Assembly: GCA_030526115.1 (NCBI GenBank)
Contig: JAUNDK010000004.1
Location: forward strand, 1 to 64,000
Reading direction: 5' to 3'
DNA: 64,000 nt
Source of the DNA: Clostridia bacterium
Lineage (GTDB): Bacteria > Bacillota > Clostridia > Oscillospirales > Acutalibacteraceae
Under the pieces are notes generated by a model. It ran no database searches, was not told the DNA's origin, and saw nothing but the letters and a program-made list of their open reading frames with translations. This document shows, piece by piece, positions 34,413-42,990 of this stretch. Made by a program: the position numbers and the translations under genes. Each line of letters starts with the position of its first letter. Within the stretch, counting starts at the first letter, position 1.

Positions 34413-35075
34413 ATGAGTATTTTCAGTGTAAATAAAGTTGATTATGAATACAGAAGCCGTTACCAGACGGTTAAGGCGTTAAGCGATATAAGCTATGATT
34501 TCGAGAGCGGAAAGTTCTATGCCATAGTCGGCAGAAGCGGCAGCGGTAAAACTACCCTGCTTTCACTGCTTGCAGGGCTTGACCTTCCCACAGGGGGAGA
34601 GATAGTCTTTGATGGCAAGGCAACAAAGGACATAGACAGAAGTGAGCTGAGAAGAAAGGAGATCTCCGTAATCTATCAGAACTTCAATCTTTTCCCGCTA
34701 CTTACAGCTCTTGAGAATGTAATGTATCCCATGCAGCTTAATAAAATGCCGAAGAAGGAAGCAGAGGACAGAGCAAAGGAACTCCTGCTTTCTGTGGGAC
34801 TGGGAGAAAAAATATTCAAGCAGTTCCCAAAGATGATGAGCGGTGGCGAACAGCAGAGAGTAGCCGTAGCAAGAGCACTGGCAACGGACGCAAAGGTAAT
34901 ACTTGCGGATGAGCCAACAGGTAACCTTGATACCGAGAACGGAACAAAGGTAATCGGAATACTCAAAGCGCTTGCCCACGAAAAAGGTAAGTGTGTTATA
35001 GTAATCACCCACGATGAGGATATAGCCGCAGGAGCGGATGAGGTCCTGAGAATATCTGACGGAAAAAGAGTTTAG
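34413..35075 (+). CDS. ABC transporter ATP-binding protein (MacB/LolD type)
   Basis: 220 residues with Walker A GRSGSGKTT, Q-loop (VIYQNFNLFP), signature MSGGEQQRVAVARAL, Walker B VILADEPTGNLD and the switch His (VITHD). Energises the two FtsX-type permeases upstream. RBS AAGGAGATG. The stop is followed closely by an AATTCAGAATTAAGAATT-type repeat and terminator copy B. Confidence 0.95.
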   Translation: MSIFSVNKVDYEYRSRYQTVKALSDISYDFESGKFYAIVGRSGSGKTTLLSLLAGLDLPTGGEIVFDGKATKDIDRSELRRKEISVIYQNFNLFPLLTALENVMYPMQLNKMPKKEAEDRAKELLLSVGLGEKIFKQFPKMMSGGEQQRVAVARALATDAKVILADEPTGNLDTENGTKVIGILKALAHEKGKCVIVITHDEDIAAGADEVLRISDGKRV

Positions 35076-35112
35076 TTCAATTCAGAATTAAGAATTATTG
35101 ACAAAAAGACCG

Positions 35113-35150
35113 GCTTGGCAGAAATGTAAAAGTTTTTGCCAAGCTTTTTT
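35113..35150 (+). terminator. Repeat-family terminator, copy B
   Basis: GCTTGGCA (35113-35120) pairs with TGCCAAGC (35137-35144), T run to 35150; loop GAAATGTAAAAGT as in copies A and D. Confidence 0.85.
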
Positions 35151-35170
35151 CAAAAAAGCTTGCAGGGGGG

Positions 35171-35296
35171 TTGGGGACCGGTCCCCAATCCTCTTTATTG
35201 TTGTTATATTTAAAAGGAAAACCATTGCAAAGCAATGAATAAAAAGAGTGTAGGCAAGAGAGTCGCTATCTGCAAAGCAGATGCGCAATTCTTGCC
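35171..35296 (+). repeat. Structured intergenic element, copy B
   Basis: TTGGGGAC-cg-GTCCCCAA (35171-35188), CATTGC-aaa-GCAATG (35223-35237), and GGCAAGA ... TCTTGCC (35253-35296) enclosing GAGTCG, ATCTG/CAGAT and GCGCAAT. Compare copies A and C. No gene in 35076-35480. Confidence 0.75.
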
Positions 35297-35480
35297 GGAC
35301 CTTTTCAGCAAAGTCAGTCAAGGAGTAAATAGCCATCGTCAGAAAAATTCAAAATTTTTGACATAATGACGGAAACTAATTTTTCCGTTTCTTTTCATTA
35401 ATACACTTTAATTCATCTATGTATTGTGCTAAAATTATTATGTACACCTGTGAAAGGAGTGGATACATATAGCTACGTTT

Positions 35481-36350
35481 ATGAACATGCTCAGCGACTA
35501 TGGTAGAATAATCATGAATATCTTTCGTGCGTTCACCATTCAGGATGCGGTTGATATTGCCCTTGTCGCTTTGCTTATATACAGCGGTATAAGAATAGTA
35601 CGAGAATCAAGAGCCGGACAGCTGGTAAAAGGTCTCATTTTCCTTGTGGTGGCCTTCTTTATCTCCGAATGGTGGGGACTGAAGATGGTAAACGAGATAC
35701 TTTCCTATCTCTTCCAGTTTGCTTTTGTTGCCCTGCTTATAGTTTTTCAGCCGGAAATCAGACGTGCCCTCGAGCAGATAGGCCGTTCAAACTGGGGAAA
35801 CAGGGTCATGGCTTTTGTCGGTTTCGGTAAAATCGATTCAGAGTCCGTGCGTGAAACAGCCAATGCAATAAATGCGGTGGTAGAGGGAACCTCAATTCTC
35901 CAGCAGATGAAGATGGGTGCCCTTATCGTGTTTGAGCGGAAAACAGTTCTTGGTGATACCATAGCCACAGGAACAATTATCAATTCCGATATTTCCGCTC
36001 AGCTTATCGGTAATATATTCTTCAACAAAGCACCGCTTCATGACGGCGGAATGATAATAAGAGACGGCAAAATAATGGCGGCAGGCTGCATACTTCCGCT
36101 TACAGATAATAACGATGTAAATGCCGCTCTCGGCACAAGACACAGAGCAGCCCTGGGAATGAGCGAAAATTCCGATGCCGTGGTTGTGGTTGTTTCTGAG
36201 GAGACAGGTCAGATTTCCCTTGCGGTAAACGGCTTCCTTACAAGAAACTTCAACCGTGAATCTCTCAGAGAAACCCTCAGAAATTATCTTCTCCCCGAAG
36301 ATAGCTACGAGGCTTCAAGCATAATCTCAAAGATAAGGGGGAATAAGTGA
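35481..36350 (+). CDS. cdaA: Diadenylate cyclase CdaA
   Basis: 289 residues: three N-terminal membrane helices (about 15-100), a short coiled linker and the DAC domain with catalytic motifs DGGMIIRDGKI and GTRHRAALGMSE. Makes c-di-AMP, which controls K+ and osmotic balance; the Trk system elsewhere in the window is a plausible indirect target. The ATG at 35481 lies 20 bases from the AGGAG at 35456-35460; an in-frame ATA at 35469 has optimal spacing, so the protein may begin four residues earlier with a rare start. Overlaps cdaR by one base. Confidence 0.95.
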   Translation: MNMLSDYGRIIMNIFRAFTIQDAVDIALVALLIYSGIRIVRESRAGQLVKGLIFLVVAFFISEWWGLKMVNEILSYLFQFAFVALLIVFQPEIRRALEQIGRSNWGNRVMAFVGFGKIDSESVRETANAINAVVEGTSILQQMKMGALIVFERKTVLGDTIATGTIINSDISAQLIGNIFFNKAPLHDGGMIIRDGKIMAAGCILPLTDNNDVNAALGTRHRAALGMSENSDAVVVVVSEETGQISLAVNGFLTRNFNRESLRETLRNYLLPEDSYEASSIISKIRGNK

Positions 36351-37744
36351 TGCCCCGGTTTTTTAATAAACTCAGGAGTATTTCCAAAAAGAAAGCAGCA
36401 AAAAAGAAAACAGGTATAGGTGCACTGTTTTATCACAATACTTTTGTGCTGATTTTTTCGGTATGTGCCGCCCTTGGAATATGGGTTAGCATGAATTTCT
36501 CAAATACCGATGAGAAGCCGAGAGTTCTTTATGATATTCCTATTGAATTTGACTACTCGGAGTCGGCAAAACAGGAAGGTATAAAGGTATTCAGTCAGAG
36601 TTACGATACAGCAGATGTTTCTCTTTCGGGTTCCAGCCTTGTTGTAAATAAGGTCACGCCGGATGATATAAAAGTCGTCGCAAGTGTTTCTCCGAATTCC
36701 ACAAAGCTTACGGGTAATACACTCGTTACAGAGACAATTCCGGTAACTGCGGTGAAAAACGGAACAAATCTGACAGATTACGATATTTCCAAAGTCAATC
36801 CGGATTCAATTACAATAAGCTACGATAAATACAAAGAAGCTACGTTCAAAATAGAGAACAGCCTGAAAATTACAGCCAGTTCCAGCTATTATGTGGGAAC
36901 TCCTGAATTTTCCGATGAAAATGTGGTTGTAAGCGGACCGGCTTCATCTGTAAACAGGGTTTCGAGTGTTGCGGCGAAAAGATCATTTGCGGAGCCGATA
37001 ACATCCAGCCAGGAGTTTGAATGTACCCTCGTATGTCTCGATGCCGACGGACAGGAGATTAAAACCGATACCAGCTATCTCACACTCAGTGTTGATACGG
37101 TAAAGGTAAATGTAAGTGTTCTCAGCAAACAGACTGTAAACATATCCTGTGATATCAATGCTCCGAGCGGCTTCTCAGATTCAAGAATATCAATAGATCC
37201 CGCAAGTATAGATATTGCCGGAGACGGAGAAACCGTTTCACAGTATAAAGAGATATCTCTTCCGAACTCTGTCGATTTCTCGGCGGTAAATCTCACAAAC
37301 AACAAGTTCACAATGGAAATACCGATTCCAAGCGGAGTCAAGAACGTCAGCGGTGTGGAAGAGGCAACCGTAAGCATCAATCTGAACGGATACAAAGAAA
37401 AAACATTCTCTGTACCGGCGGCGAATATGACAGTTTCCAATGTTCCCGAGGGTAAAACCGTAAGTCTTGTAACCAAGTCGGCGGATATTACCGTTGTGGG
37501 TTCATCTGCACAGATGGCAAAACTGTCAGCGGATGATATTCACGGAACCATAGACATGGCAAGTTTTGCCGATGTTAACGGAAGCGTAGATATTCCTGTT
37601 GTCTTCAGCATTTCATCATCCAGCTCAAACTGCTGGGTTTACGGTAAATATACCGTTCAGGTCAATGTAGGCGAAGTCAAAGAAGATGTCGAGGCTCCTT
37701 CATCAGCGGTGGATTCATCTGAGGATGCAGGCAAAACAGAATAA
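36350..37744 (+). CDS. cdaR: CdaR (YbbR-domain) regulator of CdaA
   Basis: 464 residues. A basic N-terminus and one membrane helix (about 28-48) are followed by four YbbR-like extracytoplasmic repeats (about 55-135, 140-225, 230-325, 335-430) and a Ser/Asp/Glu-rich tail. ATG 36350 is preferred over GTG 36347 by spacing to the GGGGG site, and it shares a base with the cdaA stop. In other Firmicutes CdaR binds and modulates CdaA (family knowledge). A terminator follows. Confidence 0.9.
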   Translation: MPRFFNKLRSISKKKAAKKKTGIGALFYHNTFVLIFSVCAALGIWVSMNFSNTDEKPRVLYDIPIEFDYSESAKQEGIKVFSQSYDTADVSLSGSSLVVNKVTPDDIKVVASVSPNSTKLTGNTLVTETIPVTAVKNGTNLTDYDISKVNPDSITISYDKYKEATFKIENSLKITASSSYYVGTPEFSDENVVVSGPASSVNRVSSVAAKRSFAEPITSSQEFECTLVCLDADGQEIKTDTSYLTLSVDTVKVNVSVLSKQTVNISCDINAPSGFSDSRISIDPASIDIAGDGETVSQYKEISLPNSVDFSAVNLTNNKFTMEIPIPSGVKNVSGVEEATVSINLNGYKEKTFSVPAANMTVSNVPEGKTVSLVTKSADITVVGSSAQMAKLSADDIHGTIDMASFADVNGSVDIPVVFSISSSSSNCWVYGKYTVQVNVGEVKEDVEAPSSAVDSSEDAGKTE

Positions 37745-37753
37745 AAACACAGA

Positions 37754-37787
37754 AGAGCTGCTGCGTGAAAACGCACAGCTCTTTTTG
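37754..37787 (+). terminator. Terminator after cdaR
   Basis: AGAGCTG/CAGCTCT stem with inner TGCGT/ACGCA, then TTTTTG. Confidence 0.8.
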
Positions 37788-37877
37788 CATAAAAAACAGG
37801 CTGCGAGAACTATTGCTCTCACAGCCGTAAAAGGGGCCACGAGGGGTTGATCTTCGTGAGCACCCCGTTTCGGTTTA

Positions 37878-38387
37878 TTAACTTGCAAATGCCGGAACAC
37901 GGTTTGTGATATATCCGACTATTTCCTGCTGAGGAATATCCAGTACATAACAGAACTCTTCATACACAAGCTTTTCAGCCTCTTTATAGGCACGTTCGTC
38001 ACACTGGTGCATTTTTCTTCCGTTCTGACGGCATATTGTTCTGTGTGCGGAAAGAGTAGTTATAAGATCTAACAGACTTCCTCTGTTTCCCGATGAAAGA
38101 ATCTCCCTGAAAGCCTCTTTGCGGCGGTTTTCGTTATCAATCCAGATATTCTCTCTGTTCGGAATGGAGTCTATAAGATTTTCAACCTCATCCCTCGAGA
38201 GAACAGGCTTCATTTTTTCGATGAGTTTTGGGCTTTTCATCGGAACATAAACCTTGCGCTGAGTTTCGAAAATACCTTCGAGCACATAATATTCGCTGTC
38301 GATTCCGGCAAAAGTCTGAATTTCTGTGCCTGTAACTTTGAAGATACCCTGATTACCGTAAAGTATTACCTGACCTTTCTCAAACAT
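37878..38387 (-). CDS. CarD-family transcriptional regulator
   Basis: 169 residues. The N-terminal CarD/TRCF RNA polymerase-interacting domain is clear (FEKGQVILYGNQGIFKV; YYVLEGIFETQRKVYVP), followed by a helical C-terminal domain (VENLIDSIP to the end). The ATG at 38387, behind GGAGTG, is preferred over an upstream GTG nine bases earlier. Binds RNA polymerase beta and influences open-complex stability at many promoters. Monocistronic. Confidence 0.88.
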   Translation of the reverse strand: MFEKGQVILYGNQGIFKVTGTEIQTFAGIDSEYYVLEGIFETQRKVYVPMKSPKLIEKMKPVLSRDEVENLIDSIPNRENIWIDNENRRKEAFREILSSGNRGSLLDLITTLSAHRTICRQNGRKMHQCDERAYKEAEKLVYEEFCYVLDIPQQEIVGYITNRVPAFAS

Positions 38388-38551
38388 AATTAACACTCCG
38401 TTGTATTATTTGTTTTTTGGGTTTTGCCGAATATTAACATTTGATAAAAGATATTATACTATTTATTTTCCGAAAAAGAAATTGACTTTTTTCCCAAATT
38501 TCAGCCGTTTTTCAGCGGTTTGCTGTTGTAAATTTGAACGATTTCAACTAA

Positions 38552-38584
38552 AAAAGGACAGTTTGCATATAAACTGTCCTTTTG
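38552..38584 (-). terminator. Bidirectional terminator
   Basis: AAAAGGACAGTTT pairs with AAACTGTCCTTTT. It ends the minus gene at 38635 (T run on the minus side). Confidence 0.85.
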
Positions 38585-38634
38585 TGCATAGTGCAAGAAA
38601 AAATATATAAGATGTGTACAAAATCAATAGTTTC

Positions 38635-39417
38635 TTATGTATTATGTATTCTATCGGGATTGTAAGAATAGCCTCTCATAAGACCGTATTTTGCAATTTT
38701 GTAGTCCATTTCCAGTTCTCCGAGCTTAAGGTGTTCAGGTTCGCCGACTATCTCACCTGCAATAACTTTGTCTGTAATTGTGAGGAGATCCTTTACATAT
38801 TCAAGACCAAGCTGAACGGGGCTCTGGTATCTGTGTCCGGGGAATATCATGAGATTCGGTAATTCCTCAAGCTTTGTGAGAAGCTTTGCAAGGTTTACCC
38901 TGTAATCTTCGAGTGTGGATGTGAAAGGAATCTGAAGCCAGATTTCTCCGCTGCCTATGCCGTCGCCGGTGTAGGCACGCTGATTTTCTCTGTCAACGAA
39001 AATCACACTGCCCGGTGTGTGTCCCGGAATCTCCATGACCTCCAGCTTTGTTCCGCCGAGGTCTATGATGTTGCCGTCATTGATTTCTGTGAAGAAATCA
39101 TCGGGGAACTCGAAACCGTGCATTGCCTTCGGGACTATCCAATCCCTTTTATCCATCATTATTCTCGCACCGTTTTCTTTGAGGTTCTTCGCATCTGTGC
39201 CGAGGTGGTCAAGGTGGCCGTGGGTTATGAGTACATCAATCGGCTTGTCGGTAATTCTGCGTATGTCCTCGTATAATCCTGTGACACTCTGTAAACAGTC
39301 CACAAGGGCACAGCGCTCCTCGCCGACTATGAGATATGCATCAACAATGGCTGCTTTGCTTTCCTCGTGAACCTGCCAAACATTGTCAAAAAGCCTGGTA
39401 AATGTTGCTTCGCTCAT
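38635..39417 (-). CDS. MBL-fold metallo-hydrolase
   Basis: 260 residues. Metal motifs of the metallo-beta-lactamase fold: THGHLDHLG (HxHxDH), PGHTPGS, TGDGIGSG and a final PGHRYQS. This is the glyoxalase II/general hydrolase branch, with a dinuclear metal site in the cytosol. The substrate is unknown and no neighbour suggests one. RBS GGGAGG before ATG 39417. Confidence 0.9.
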   Translation of the reverse strand: MSEATFTRLFDNVWQVHEESKAAIVDAYLIVGEERCALVDCLQSVTGLYEDIRRITDKPIDVLITHGHLDHLGTDAKNLKENGARIMMDKRDWIVPKAMHGFEFPDDFFTEINDGNIIDLGGTKLEVMEIPGHTPGSVIFVDRENQRAYTGDGIGSGEIWLQIPFTSTLEDYRVNLAKLLTKLEELPNLMIFPGHRYQSPVQLGLEYVKDLLTITDKVIAGEIVGEPEHLKLGELEMDYKIAKYGLMRGYSYNPDRIHNT

Positions 39418-39546
39418 GGTAAAAATCCTCCCTTAATTTGGTGACTATATTTTATCACTCATAAAGATTCAATACAAGAATATAAATTGACAGCTTTTGT
39501 TTTACGGTGCTATACTTCAGAATATTGAAAGAAAGGAGAGTTAAGT

Positions 39547-40716
39547 ATGAAAGAGAAAAAATCAAGAAATATCCCATTGCTCTATGCCATATACTGCCTT
39601 GAGGGCATGGTATTCTATGCAAGCATCGCCACACTTTACCGTCAGGCGGTGGGCGTGAGTGTGTTTCAGATTACCATAATCGAGAGCATAAGCCTCGTGC
39701 TTAGTCTCATACTGGAAATACCGTGGGGTGTAATCGCCGACAGAATAGGCTATAAGAAAACACTTATAATATGCTATGTGCTGTTCTTTGTCTCGAAGAT
39801 AATATTCTGGAGGGCAGACGGCTTCGGCATGTTCCTTGTGGAAAGAATAATACTCTCGGTGGTAATTTCGGGATTTTCCGGCGTTGATGTAAGTATGCTG
39901 TATTTAAGCTGTGATAAGGATAAATTCCAGAAAATCTGTGCGGTTCAGAGCAATTTCGAGACCGCAGGTGTGCTGTTTTCCACAGTAATTTTCACCCTGT
40001 TTATAAAGAGCAATTACCGCCTTGCGGCATTTCTGACTGTGATAACATACGGAATTGCGGCTTTTGTCAGCTTCTTCCTTGTGGAGGTTAAGAATGATGA
40101 GGAAGAGGAGAAACCGAACCTTAAAGTTTTCGTGAGAGAACTTAAAACTGCCCTCACAAATAAATATCTGATGATTTTCATTTTTGCAGGATGCTGTCTT
40201 GCAAATGTATATCAGACAGGAACGGTGTTCTTAAGTCAGGTGAAATATATATCCGTGGGCATGACGGAAAGCTCAATAGGCGTGGTGTATATCATAATGA
40301 CAGCCCTCGGCATGCTGGGAGGATTCTCCCATAAAATCACAAATAAACTCGGCGTGCTTAAAACAGGTGTGCTTATGTTTGCCGTGTCTGCATTGGCATG
40401 TTTCACGGTGGCGTTCACAGACAGTGCGGTTTTATCGGTAATAAGCGTTCTGGCGATATATATAGCAATGTATATATACAGACCAATGGGAACAAACCTT
40501 GAGAATAAGCAGATTACAACGGACAACAGAGCAACGGCACTGAGCATAAATGCCCTGATAACCGACAGCGTGGCGGTAATGGCAAACCTGATATTCGGAA
40601 AACTTGCGGATATAAGCCTTGCGGGAAGCTTCTGTTTCGGCGGAGGCCTGTGTGTTATGGGACTGATGCTGTTTGCGGTATGGTACTTTATGAGAGGACG
40701 GGCAATTAAGAATTAA
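39547..40716 (+). CDS. Major facilitator superfamily transporter
   Basis: 389 residues, 12 predicted helices. The loop 2-3 motif reads GVIADRIGYKKTL, close to the MFS signature GxLADrxGrkx; central charged loop (EVKNDEEEEKPN). Likely a drug or metabolite exporter. RBS AAAGGAGAG. The final residues AIKN come from a repeat-like AATTAAGAATTAA stretch that begins the intergenic repeat block. Confidence 0.9.
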   Translation: MKEKKSRNIPLLYAIYCLEGMVFYASIATLYRQAVGVSVFQITIIESISLVLSLILEIPWGVIADRIGYKKTLIICYVLFFVSKIIFWRADGFGMFLVERIILSVVISGFSGVDVSMLYLSCDKDKFQKICAVQSNFETAGVLFSTVIFTLFIKSNYRLAAFLTVITYGIAAFVSFFLVEVKNDEEEEKPNLKVFVRELKTALTNKYLMIFIFAGCCLANVYQTGTVFLSQVKYISVGMTESSIGVVYIIMTALGMLGGFSHKITNKLGVLKTGVLMFAVSALACFTVAFTDSAVLSVISVLAIYIAMYIYRPMGTNLENKQITTDNRATALSINALITDSVAVMANLIFGKLADISLAGSFCFGGGLCVMGLMLFAVWYFMRGRAIKN

Positions 40717-40737
40717 AGCTTTTGCCAAGCTTTTCAA

Positions 40738-40768
40738 CCTCATCCACCGCAAGCGGTCCCCCTTCCCC
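40738..40768 (-). repeat. Inverted copy of the GGAGAAGG ... GGATGAGG unit
   Basis: Read on the minus strand it runs GGGGAAGG ... GGATGAGG with an ACCGC/GCGGT stem, matching 26730-26759 whose stem is GTCAC/GTGAC. Confidence 0.65.
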
Positions 40769-40810
40769 AAAGGGGAAGACTAAAAATGTAGAATTTTTAT
40801 TGCTTGCGGG

Positions 40811-40940
40811 TTTGGGCAGAGCCCAAAGCAAGTCAGATGCAGGCATATTTAAGAACGAAAACTATTGCAAAGCAATGACAAAAAAAGAAGACAGTCAGGA
40901 GAGTCGAGAAAATGTAAAGCATTTTCGAGCAATTCCTGAC
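40811..40940 (+). repeat. Structured intergenic element, copy C
   Basis: TTTGGGC-aga-GCCCAAA (40811-40827), ATTGC-aaa-GCAAT (40864-40876), and GTCAGGA ... TCCTGAC (40894-40940) enclosing GAGTCG, GAAAATG/CATTTTC and GAGCAAT. Compare copies A and B. The 40717-41184 interval has no gene. Confidence 0.75.
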
Positions 40941-40989
40941 GGCCCTCTTTATCATGTTCCAAATTAAAAATGCGGAGTCAGAAATCAGG

Positions 40990-41066
40990 ACTTGGCCCCA
41001 TCTTTGAGGGGGCTGTCGAGTTTTGTTTTGCAAAACAAGACTGGTGGAGTTGTCAGGAGAACAAAG
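40990..41066. repeat. Second type of intergenic hairpin repeat
   Basis: GGCCCC/GGGGGC-type stem, then a long TTTTGTTTT-gc-AAAACAA palindrome, then GGTGGAGTTGTC. It resembles clostridial intergenic repeat families; single copy in this window. Confidence 0.45.
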
Positions 41067-41141
41067 CCTGCCACCCAACAGCGAAAGACCAAATGAATGA
41101 TGAATGATGAAGTCGCTGCGCTGATGAATAATTTCTGAATC

Positions 41142-41179
41142 AAAAAGGCGAACTCTCCCATAACAGGAAAAGTCCGCCT
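41142..41179 (-). terminator. Terminator of the amidohydrolase gene
   Basis: On the minus strand AGGCGGACTTTTCC pairs with GGGAGAGTTCGCCT, followed by TTTTTG. Confidence 0.85.
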
Positions 41180-41184
41180 GAAAA

Positions 41185-42840
41185 TTATTCCGAACTCCGA
41201 ACTCCGAATTCCGAATTATCATATACGATTTTCCCCCCACACATAGTCATAACACAGTAGGTCTCGAGGATATTCTCGGGATCTTCTTTTATTATGTTGT
41301 GGTCGAGAACACATATGTCCGCGAACATACCCGGGGCGAGGGTTCCGTAAAGATGCTCGGCGTTTGCCGCACAGGCGGAGCCGTAGGTGTAGGCACTGAC
41401 AGCCTCCCATGGGGCGATTTTCTCCCTCGGTATCCAGCCACCTGCAGGACTACCGTCAAAGGCGGACTGGCGTGTTACCGCATTGTATATGCTGTGGAGG
41501 GGGTTTACATCCACAACAGGGGAGTCTGTGCCGAAGGCAATCCGGACACCGCTGTCAATAAGGCGTCTGAATGGCCACATGAGCTGGTTGCGCTCGTAGC
41601 CTAAATCCCTCTCGACACCGCTTACTGTCAGCAGTATGTGGGCAGGCTGAACCGATGCTATAAGGTGAGCTCTTTGGAGTCTCTCTATATCATCAAACTG
41701 AAAATTCTCGAGATGCTCAAGGGTGTGATGAAGCCATGGCTTGTGTCCGAACTTGGTTTCTGCCTCCTCGGCGTAATCTATCATCAGGTGAATTGCCTCG
41801 TCACCTATGGTGTGAACCCTCATGGAGAAATCATTCTCGTGGGCCTCAAGGAGCATTCTCCTCATGTCATCGGGGGGAACTGTGGTCTTGCCGCAGTCAC
41901 CCGGGAAGTAGGCGTTGGAATAAGGCTCTTTCAGGTAGGCTGTGTGGCATCCGCTCACTCCGTCGAAGAAATGCTTTACACCGTTGCAGTATAGCATTGG
42001 CCCCTGAAACCTGTCTCTCATCTCCATGGCACGCTCAAGACCCGGCTCCATGGTGGGGAACATGTGAACTCGCACGCTGAGTTTACCCTCTTTTTCCAGC
42101 TTTTCGTAAATGTCATCCCTGACGAAATCCAGACCCGGAACAGCCATTATGCTCATGTCACATACAGATGTTATTCCGTAGGAGTTGAGTATTTTCATGA
42201 AATTCAGGTAGAAACGTTCGCTTTCCTCCTCAGGGAAATCGAACAGTACACGATATAAACTTGTGGCGGCGGCCTCGTGGAAAACTCCGAGAGGTTCGCC
42301 GTTTTCATCTCTGTCCATGAAACCTCCGCTGATGTCGGGGGTGTTTCTGTCCACACCGATTTTCTCAAGTCCTTTCGAGTTCATCCATACCGTGTGGCAG
42401 TCTGCGGAAATCATGGCAACGGGTCTGTCGGGATAGGCTTTGTCGAGGGAATGCTTTGTGGGCAGAACAGGATTGTCCCACTCCGTGTGGTTCCAGCCTG
42501 CTCCGAGCATCCATTCGTCCTTGCCCACAAGGTTTTCTATGTCCCTGAGACCGTCTACACATTCCTGTTCGCTTCTGTCGGTGGAGCTGACTTTTACCTT
42601 TGGGTCGGCATACAGTCCGCTCATGAAAAAGTGCAGGTGGGCATCGTGCATACCGGGCATTATGAGTTTATCACCGAAATCCATAATTTCTGTGTGTTCG
42701 TCGGTGAAATCCTTTTCTCTCTGTGTGTCACCGACAAAAATGATTTTATCGTCCCTTACGGCGACAATACCCGGAAATGTATCCATGCCTGTTCCCCGGT
42801 AGATGTTATTGCTTTTCAGTATATATGCGGCTTTTTTCAT
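41185..42840 (-). CDS. YtcJ-like amidohydrolase (amidohydrolase family 3)
   Basis: 551 residues. Metal-binding motifs of the amidohydrolase superfamily: MPGMHDAHLHF (HxH), HTIGDEAI, HHTLEHLE and FGTDSPVVDVNP. Length and order match the YtcJ/N-substituted formamide deformylase group; cytosolic. The natural substrate cannot be assigned. The last residues NSEFGVRSSE are encoded by a repeated GAATTCGGAGTTCGGA-type sequence found at other gene ends, so the C-terminus has been extended by a repeat. A terminator follows. Confidence 0.9.
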   Translation of the reverse strand: MKKAAYILKSNNIYRGTGMDTFPGIVAVRDDKIIFVGDTQREKDFTDEHTEIMDFGDKLIMPGMHDAHLHFFMSGLYADPKVKVSSTDRSEQECVDGLRDIENLVGKDEWMLGAGWNHTEWDNPVLPTKHSLDKAYPDRPVAMISADCHTVWMNSKGLEKIGVDRNTPDISGGFMDRDENGEPLGVFHEAAATSLYRVLFDFPEEESERFYLNFMKILNSYGITSVCDMSIMAVPGLDFVRDDIYEKLEKEGKLSVRVHMFPTMEPGLERAMEMRDRFQGPMLYCNGVKHFFDGVSGCHTAYLKEPYSNAYFPGDCGKTTVPPDDMRRMLLEAHENDFSMRVHTIGDEAIHLMIDYAEEAETKFGHKPWLHHTLEHLENFQFDDIERLQRAHLIASVQPAHILLTVSGVERDLGYERNQLMWPFRRLIDSGVRIAFGTDSPVVDVNPLHSIYNAVTRQSAFDGSPAGGWIPREKIAPWEAVSAYTYGSACAANAEHLYGTLAPGMFADICVLDHNIIKEDPENILETYCVMTMCGGKIVYDNSEFGVRSSE

Positions 42841-42990
42841 GGTAAGCCTCCTTAACAGTGGTTATGTATTTAGGATATCACAGAAACACGGAATTTCAAG
42901 TGATAATATTTTCGCCAATTAAATATTGAAGACTATTATTAAAAGTAGTAGAATTTATAAAGTTATCATTTATTATTATCGAGGTGTGAA

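Noticed and set aside
42277..42855. 192-residue plus-strand frame opposite the amidohydrolase
   Set aside because: Antisense to a gene with intact metal-binding motifs; no ribosome site.
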